Below are positions 6,766 through 10,356 of a stretch of DNA of 10,356 nucleotides, piece after piece. The notes beneath the pieces were generated by a model. That model was not told the DNA's origin. It ran no database searches and saw only the letters and a program-made list of their open reading frames with translations. The stretch covers positions 1 to 10,356 of the forward strand of contig JAQSVY010000113.1 in NCBI GenBank assembly GCA_029266935.1, read 5' to 3'. Source of the DNA: Burkholderiales bacterium (GTDB lineage Bacteria; Pseudomonadota; Gammaproteobacteria; Burkholderiales; SG8-39). The first letter of the stretch is position 1. The number at the start of each line of letters is the position of its first letter. Both the position numbers and the translations under genes were made by a program.

Positions 6766-7175
6766 GCGAGCAGCCTCGCCAGGGCGGCGCCGAGCGCGTG
6801 CTCATCGGGCGCAACGCGGCGCGCGCCGGGACGGCGCGGCGTCGCCCAGACCGGGTCGGGAAAGCGCGAGTCGTCGGCGAAGCGGGCAATCACGTGCCAG
6901 TGCAGGTGCGGCGTCTGGTTGCCGAGGCTCGCGAGGTTCACCTTGTCCGGACCCACGAGCTCGCGCAGCGCTTGCTCGCAGGCGAATACCACGCGCATGA
7001 GCCGCTCGCGCTCGGGCGTCGCGAGATCGGTCATCTCGCGCACGTGGCGCATGAGGACGACGCGGCAGAAAGCGGGAAACTCCTCGCTCGCGACGCGCAC
7101 CACGCGGCAGAAGTCGTCGCGCCAAAGCAGCAGGCCGCCCGGCTGCTCGCACAGCTCGCAGCCTGCCGGGGTCAC
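6762..7175 (-). CDS. HIT family nucleotide-binding protein
   Basis: Histidine-triad hydrolase-type protein of 137 residues, cytoplasmic, of the branch that acts on nucleoside phosphoramidates or dinucleoside polyphosphates; the substrate cannot be told. The catalytic triad motif HLHWHVIARF is complete with His90, His92 and His94. It is preceded by the conserved KVNLASLGNQTPHLH segment. An N-terminal pair Cys6-x-x-Cys9 resembles the start of many HIT proteins and may help bind a metal. The start GTG at 7175 overlaps the stop of the upstream membrane protein in a GTGA arrangement, which fixes it; the same frame stays open far upstream but only as a shadow of the neighbouring gene. The stop overlaps the ATG of the small ORF. 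Confidence 0.92.
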   Translation of the reverse strand: MTPAGCELCEQPGGLLLWRDDFCRVVRVASEEFPAFCRVVLMRHVREMTDLATPERERLMRVVFACEQALRELVGPDKVNLASLGNQTPHLHWHVIARFADDSRFPDPVWATPRRPGARRVAPDEHALGAALARLLA

Positions 7176-7948
7176 GCGGGCCTCGCCGGCGCGCCGAACA
7201 CGTCGCGATAGCTCGCGTAGAAGCTCGCGAAGAGCGTCGGCAGCAGCACGATCAGCAGCGGGAAGACGAGCGACACCAGCGGTGCGCGCAGCGCCCCTCC
7301 CGAGGCGAGCATCAGCCCGGAAAGCACGGCGAAGGGCGCGACCAGCGTAACTGCGGCGGTCACTGCGCCGTAGGCGAGGAAGGCGCGCCAGTTCAGCAGG
7401 CAGGCGAAGAAGCTGAAGAACAGCGCCTTCGGCGCACCGCTCGAGTGCCACGCGGCCAGCGGCGGCGCGAACCAGAACATCATCATCACCGGCAGGTAGA
7501 GCGCGGCGGCGCTGCCCAGCGCCGCCAGGAACTCCCCGGAGCGCAGCACCGACTCGTCGGGCCGCTTGCCGGCGAGCATCCAGCGCATGAGCGCGCCGTC
7601 GTCCGCCAGCGCGGTGGCGGCGAGCACCAGCGCGAGGCAGGCCAGGTAGACGACGCCGAGCACGAGCTGGCTCGTCAGCGAGTGGCGAAATCCATCGAAG
7701 AGCAGACCGAGCTCGACCGCGCCCCCGCGCTCTGCGGCGCGCGCCGCCGCCATAAAGCCGACCGCGAAGGGCGGCACCAGCACCGAGGCCACGACCACGC
7801 CGACCACCGGCAGCAGCGAGGCGAGCGTCATCAGCAGCCAGTAGGCGAAGACCAGCGCCAGCCACGAAAGCGGCGCTGCGCGGAACAGCCGCCAGCCGTC
7901 GGCGAGCCAGATGGCGCCGCGGGCCGCGGCGACGATGCGCGCCTGCAT
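7172..7948 (-). CDS. BPSS1780 family membrane protein
   Basis: Integral membrane protein of 258 residues with about six hydrophobic segments (roughly 25-47, 48-70, 92-115, 141-162, 185-213 and 222-245). It matches the betaproteobacterial BPSS1780-type family in the N-terminal block ARGAIWLADGWRLFRAAPLSW, in LADDGALMRWMLAGKRPD (114-131), in the segment APPLAAWHSSGAPKALFFSF (161-180), and in the C-terminal LPTLFASFYASYRDVF (236-251). The function is unknown. There is no cleavable signal peptide. It starts at ATG 7948, one base after the thrB stop, and overlaps the HIT gene by 4 bases, so it belongs to the same transcript as both. Confidence 0.87.
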   Translation of the reverse strand: MQARIVAAARGAIWLADGWRLFRAAPLSWLALVFAYWLLMTLASLLPVVGVVVASVLVPPFAVGFMAAARAAERGGAVELGLLFDGFRHSLTSQLVLGVVYLACLALVLAATALADDGALMRWMLAGKRPDESVLRSGEFLAALGSAAALYLPVMMMFWFAPPLAAWHSSGAPKALFFSFFACLLNWRAFLAYGAVTAAVTLVAPFAVLSGLMLASGGALRAPLVSLVFPLLIVLLPTLFASFYASYRDVFGAPARPA

Positions 7949-7949
7949 C

Positions 7950-8891
7950 TCAGGGCGCCCAGAGCGCAGGGTGACGGCGCCGCAGCTCGAGGATCTCGCG
8001 AAAATGCTCCGGGTCGTGCGCGTGCACGAGCATCCCGGGGCGCGGCAGGTGGTAGTCGTACAGGCGCGAGAGCCAGAAGCGCAGCGCCGCTGCGCGCAGC
8101 ATGACTGGCCAGGCCTCGCGCTCGAGCGGCGTGACCGGCCGCACCGCCTGGTAGGCGCAGAGCAACGCGCCGGTGCGCGCCGCGTCGAGCGAGCGCCGCG
8201 GCCCCAGGCACCAGTCGTTCGCGCAGACGGCGAGGTCGTAGAGCAGGCAGTCGATGCCGGCGAAGTAGAAGTCGATCACGCCGGAGATGCGTCCTTCCTC
8301 GAACAGGGCGTTGTCGCGGAAAAGGTCGGCGTGCACCGGGCCGCGCGGCAGGTCGGGGAAGCGGTGCCCGGCCTGGAATGCCAATTCGTCTTGAAGCAGT
8401 TCCTGTCTTGATGCATCCAGAAAAGAAGTCACTTGCTGCGCGGCGAAGCGCCACCACTTCGGCCCGCGCGGGTTCTCGAGGTACGCCGGGAACGAGCGGG
8501 CGGCGAGGTGCATGCGCCCGAGGAGCGCGCCGAGCTCTGTGCAATGCTCAGCCGCCGGCGCCTCGAGCGAGCGTCCCGGCAGGCGCGTGACCAGCACCGC
8601 CGGCTTGCCGTTCAGTGCCTGAAGGTAGTGGTCGGAAAGGTCGGCGATCGGCGCCGGGCAGGGGATGCCGTGGCGCGCGAGATGCGCCATCAGCTCCAGG
8701 TAGAAGGGCAGCTCCTCGGCCGGCAGCCGCTCGAACAGCGTCAGGAAGTAGCGGCCCTGCGTCGTGACGACGAAGTAGTTGCTGTTCTCGATGCCGGTGG
8801 CCACCGGCTCGAAACCGACCAGCGCACCCACTGAGTAGCGTCGCAGCCAGTCGCGGAGCTCGGCATCGGAGACTGGGGTATAGACCGCCAA
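7950..8891 (-). CDS. thrB: Homoserine kinase (ThrB, APH-fold type II)
   Basis: Phosphorylates homoserine to O-phosphohomoserine in threonine synthesis; cytoplasmic, 313 residues. It belongs to the aminoglycoside-phosphotransferase-like homoserine kinases of beta- and some gammaproteobacteria, not to the GHMP-type ThrB of E. coli. Seen: the conserved opening MAVYTPVSD, GIENSNYFV (33-41), the hinge-region segment AVLVTRLPGRSLEAP (98-112), the catalytic loop HADLFRDN (187-194, with Asp189 as likely base and Asn194), and the metal-binding VIDFYFAG (205-212). The start is TTG at 8891; the conserved MAVYTPV opening supports it even though it is a rare start codon. It begins one base after the DUF2782 stop and ends one base before the BPSS1780-type gene, so coupling is likely. 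Confidence 0.95.
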   Translation of the reverse strand: MAVYTPVSDAELRDWLRRYSVGALVGFEPVATGIENSNYFVVTTQGRYFLTLFERLPAEELPFYLELMAHLARHGIPCPAPIADLSDHYLQALNGKPAVLVTRLPGRSLEAPAAEHCTELGALLGRMHLAARSFPAYLENPRGPKWWRFAAQQVTSFLDASRQELLQDELAFQAGHRFPDLPRGPVHADLFRDNALFEEGRISGVIDFYFAGIDCLLYDLAVCANDWCLGPRRSLDAARTGALLCAYQAVRPVTPLEREAWPVMLRAAALRFWLSRLYDYHLPRPGMLVHAHDPEHFREILELRRRHPALWAP

Positions 8892-8892
8892 A

Positions 8893-9222
8893 TCAGTCGA
8901 AGGTGTGGATCGGCCACATCGGCGGTCGCGTGCCGTCGTCCAGGGAGTCGCGGCGCATCCAGTTGCCGTTGCCGGTGGTATCGACGAGGTAATAGGGCTT
9001 GCCGCCGGGCGGCGTGACTTTCAGCATCACCACCCGCCCGCCCTGGCGGATCTCCTCCACCTTGTCTTCCTTCTGCACAGGGATGCGCACCGCCGGCTCG
9101 GCGGGCTGCACGCCTGGTGGCGGCGGCGGCGGCTCCGGGAGCGGCTCGAGCTGCGGCGGCGGCTGCTGCGCAAAGGCGCCGGCAGCCACGAGCAGCAGCA
9201 CAGCGGCGATACAGCGGCGCAT
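8893..9222 (-). CDS. DUF2782 domain protein, secreted/periplasmic
   Basis: Small exported protein of 109 residues. A signal peptide occupies about residues 1-19 (MRRCIAAVLLLVAAGAFAQ), followed by a proline-rich linker (about 21-38) and a DUF2782 domain (about 42-109) with the conserved GKPYYLVDTTGNGNW and DSLDDGTRPPMWPIHTF. The signal carries a cysteine at position 4 but has no lipobox at the cleavage site, so I do not call it a lipoprotein. The function is unknown; in betaproteobacteria the gene usually accompanies thrB and polA, as here. The start is ATG at 9222, 15 bases after the LOG-family stop; thrB begins one base after its stop. Confidence 0.9.
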   Translation of the reverse strand: MRRCIAAVLLLVAAGAFAQQPPPQLEPLPEPPPPPPGVQPAEPAVRIPVQKEDKVEEIRQGGRVVMLKVTPPGGKPYYLVDTTGNGNWMRRDSLDDGTRPPMWPIHTFD

Positions 9223-9237
9223 TTCGCGTCGATTCTA

Positions 9238-9954
9238 CTAGAGGTTGAGCAGAACCTCGCGCTCCGCGGGCGAGGGCTCGAAGCCGCGCTTCTCGTAGAA
9301 ATCGAAGATCGCGTCGACGACCTGCTGCGGCTCGTTGCAGAGCTGCACGAGGTCGATGTCGGTCGGGTCGATCATGCCCTCGCCAGCCAGGCGCTCGCGC
9401 ATCCAGGCAATGAGATCGCGCCAGTAGGGCTCGTGCACCAGGATGATGGGCATCTGGCGCGTCTTGCCCGTCTGCACCAGCGTCAGCGCCTCGAACAGCT
9501 CGTCGAGCGTGCCGTAGCCTCCCGGGAGCACGACGTAGGCGGTCGCAAACTTGGCGAACATCACCTTGCGCGCGAAGAAGTGCTTGAAGCGCAGGCTGAT
9601 GTGCTGGTAGCGGCTCGAGGGCTGTTCGCGCGGTAGGTCGATGTTGAGGCCCACTGCCATGCCGCGCCCCTGGAAGGCGCCCTTGTTGGTGGCCTCCATG
9701 AGTCCCGGGCCGCCGCCCGAGAACACCGCGAAGCCGGCGTCGGAAAGCAGGCGTGCCGTCTCTTCGGCGAGCTGGTAGTAGCGCGTGCCGGGCTTGGCGC
9801 GCGCGCTGCCGAACACGGACACGGCGGGCTTCACGCCCGCGAGCCGCTCGGTCGCCTCGAAGAACTCTGCCATAATGCCGAATAGCTTCCACGCCTCGCG
9901 TGGGGAAATCTCGTGGCCAAGACCGGCCGCCTTCAGTAATTTCTCTTGTGTCAT
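9238..9954 (-). CDS. LOG family (TIGR00730) Rossmann-fold nucleotide phosphoribohydrolase-like protein
   Basis: Cytoplasmic protein of 238 residues in the LOG / lysine decarboxylase-like family, whose characterised members hydrolyse nucleoside 5'-monophosphates (cytokinin precursors or ordinary nucleotides). The two signatures are complete: [16 protein letters not shown] (79-94) and PGGYGTLDE (144-152). ARKVMFAK (128-135) supplies the conserved arginine and lysine before the second motif. The N-terminal block [16 protein letters not shown] (16-31) marks the longer proteobacterial subgroup, in which the old 'lysine decarboxylase' label is wrong. The physiological substrate is not inferable. 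It starts at ATG 9954. Its 5' end overlaps the proposed polA start on the opposite strand by 7 bases, so its promoter must lie inside polA coding sequence. Confidence 0.9.
   Translation of the reverse strand: MTQEKLLKAAGLGHEISPREAWKLFGIMAEFFEATERLAGVKPAVSVFGSARAKPGTRYYQLAEETARLLSDAGFAVFSGGGPGLMEATNKGAFQGRGMAVGLNIDLPREQPSSRYQHISLRFKHFFARKVMFAKFATAYVVLPGGYGTLDELFEALTLVQTGKTRQMPIILVHEPYWRDLIAWMRERLAGEGMIDPTDIDLVQLCNEPQQVVDAIFDFYEKRGFEPSPAEREVLLNL
9868..9876 (+). promoter_or_regulatory. Candidate extended -10 promoter for polA
   Basis: TGCCATAAT reads as an extended -10 (TGn followed by CATAAT, 5 of 6 matches to TATAAT) about 70 bases before the proposed polA start. No good -35 hexamer lies at 16-18 bases upstream. 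It falls inside the LOG-family coding sequence on the other strand, which is where a polA promoter has to be. Weak evidence by eye only. Confidence 0.25.
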
Positions 9955-10356
9955 CGCTGTCGGGAATAGATCCTGAAAAGACGCTGCTGCTGGTCGACGG
10001 CTCGTCGTACCTGTATCGCGCGTTCCACGCGCTGCCGGAGCTGAGGAACGCGAAAGGCGAGCCTACCGGTGCAATCTACGGCGTGCTGAACATGCTGCGC
10101 AAGCTCGGCACCGATTATAAGGCGCAGGCCCGGGCCTGCGTCTTCGACGCCAAGGGCAAGACCTTCCGCGACGAGGCGTACCCGCAGTACAAGGCGACGC
10201 GTACGGCGATGCCCGACGATCTCTCGGCGCAGGCCGAGCCGCTGCGCCAGGCGGTCGAGGACATCGGCTGGCCGGTGCTTGTCGTGGACGGTGTCGAGGC
10301 CGACGACGTGATCGCCACGCTCGCCGAGCAGGCCAAGGCGCGCGGCTGGCGGACCG
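9948..10356 (+). CDS. polA: DNA polymerase I, N-terminal part (3' end outside window)
   Basis: N-terminal 5'-nuclease domain of DNA polymerase I; about 136 codons are visible. Seen: [19 protein letters not shown] (12-30) with the metal-ligand aspartate at 17, [10 protein letters not shown] (41-50), [19 protein letters not shown] (65-83) followed by RTAMPDDL, and [14 protein letters not shown] (113-126) with the acidic pair Asp119-Asp120. The enzyme removes RNA primers and fills gaps during replication and repair. The start is uncertain: GTG at 9948 is the best upstream candidate, CTG at 9957 is possible, and no ATG or convincing ribosome binding site precedes the first conserved residues at about 9978. 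It is divergent to the LOG-family gene, with overlapping 5' ends. Confidence 0.93.
   Translation, partial: MSSLSGIDPEKTLLLVDGSSYLYRAFHALPELRNAKGEPTGAIYGVLNMLRKLGTDYKAQARACVFDAKGKTFRDEAYPQYKATRTAMPDDLSAQAEPLRQAVEDIGWPVLVVDGVEADDVIATLAEQAKARGWRT

Noticed and set aside
6762..7865. Minus-strand frame that would extend the HIT protein to 367 residues
   Set aside because: The upstream 230 residues are an Arg/Ala-rich misreading of the BPSS1780-type gene. The GTGA overlap at 7172-7175 marks the real HIT start.
9117..9170. GGC-rich tract resembling a simple repeat
   Set aside because: It encodes the proline-rich linker of the DUF2782 protein and needs no other explanation.
8741..9892. Minus-strand open frame of 383 codons across LOG, DUF2782 and thrB
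   Set aside because: It overlaps three recognised genes in another frame, has no family features and is of low-complexity Arg/Ala composition.

Overview
The window is GC-rich chromosomal DNA that reads as a betaproteobacterial core region. Three things point to that group: a BPSS1780-type membrane protein (a family I know from betaproteobacteria), a thrB of the APH-fold type next to DUF2782 and polA, and the order HIT, DUF971, ubiE, Tim44-like, ubiJ, ubiB. I cannot name a genus. No tRNA, rRNA, IS element, CRISPR array or phage gene is visible, and no gene-free stretch exceeds about 100 bases.

Layout. One gene, polA (9948 to the right edge, partial), is on the plus strand. Everything else is on the minus strand, is tightly packed, and is read from right to left: a LOG-family protein, DUF2782, thrB (homoserine kinase), a BPSS1780-type membrane protein, a HIT hydrolase, a 27-codon small ORF, DUF971, ubiE, a Tim44-like gene, ubiJ, ubiB, a sodium:solute symporter, a VanZ-family membrane protein and a [2Fe-2S] ferredoxin that runs off the left edge. 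Gaps are usually 1-25 bases or short overlaps, so most of these genes are probably cotranscribed in one or a few units.

Function. The middle is an aerobic ubiquinone block: UbiE (C-methyltransferase), UbiJ (SCP2-like lipid-binding scaffold) and UbiB (ABC1-type ATPase). The right end combines housekeeping functions (DNA polymerase I, threonine synthesis) with a nucleotide-processing LOG protein. The left end is membrane transport plus a small iron-sulfur protein.

Main oddity. The Tim44-like and ubiJ genes are disrupted. The Tim44-like frame lacks its conserved middle. Its real C-terminus and stop lie in another frame, and the shifted frame runs through that stop and through a terminator hairpin straight into ubiJ, giving one 388-codon hybrid ORF. 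UbiJ in turn loses its C-terminal coiled coil to a second frame break just before ubiB. The neighbouring genes ubiE, ubiB, thrB and the HIT gene look intact. Either this is a local cluster of real deletions or a local assembly problem; read mapping would decide.
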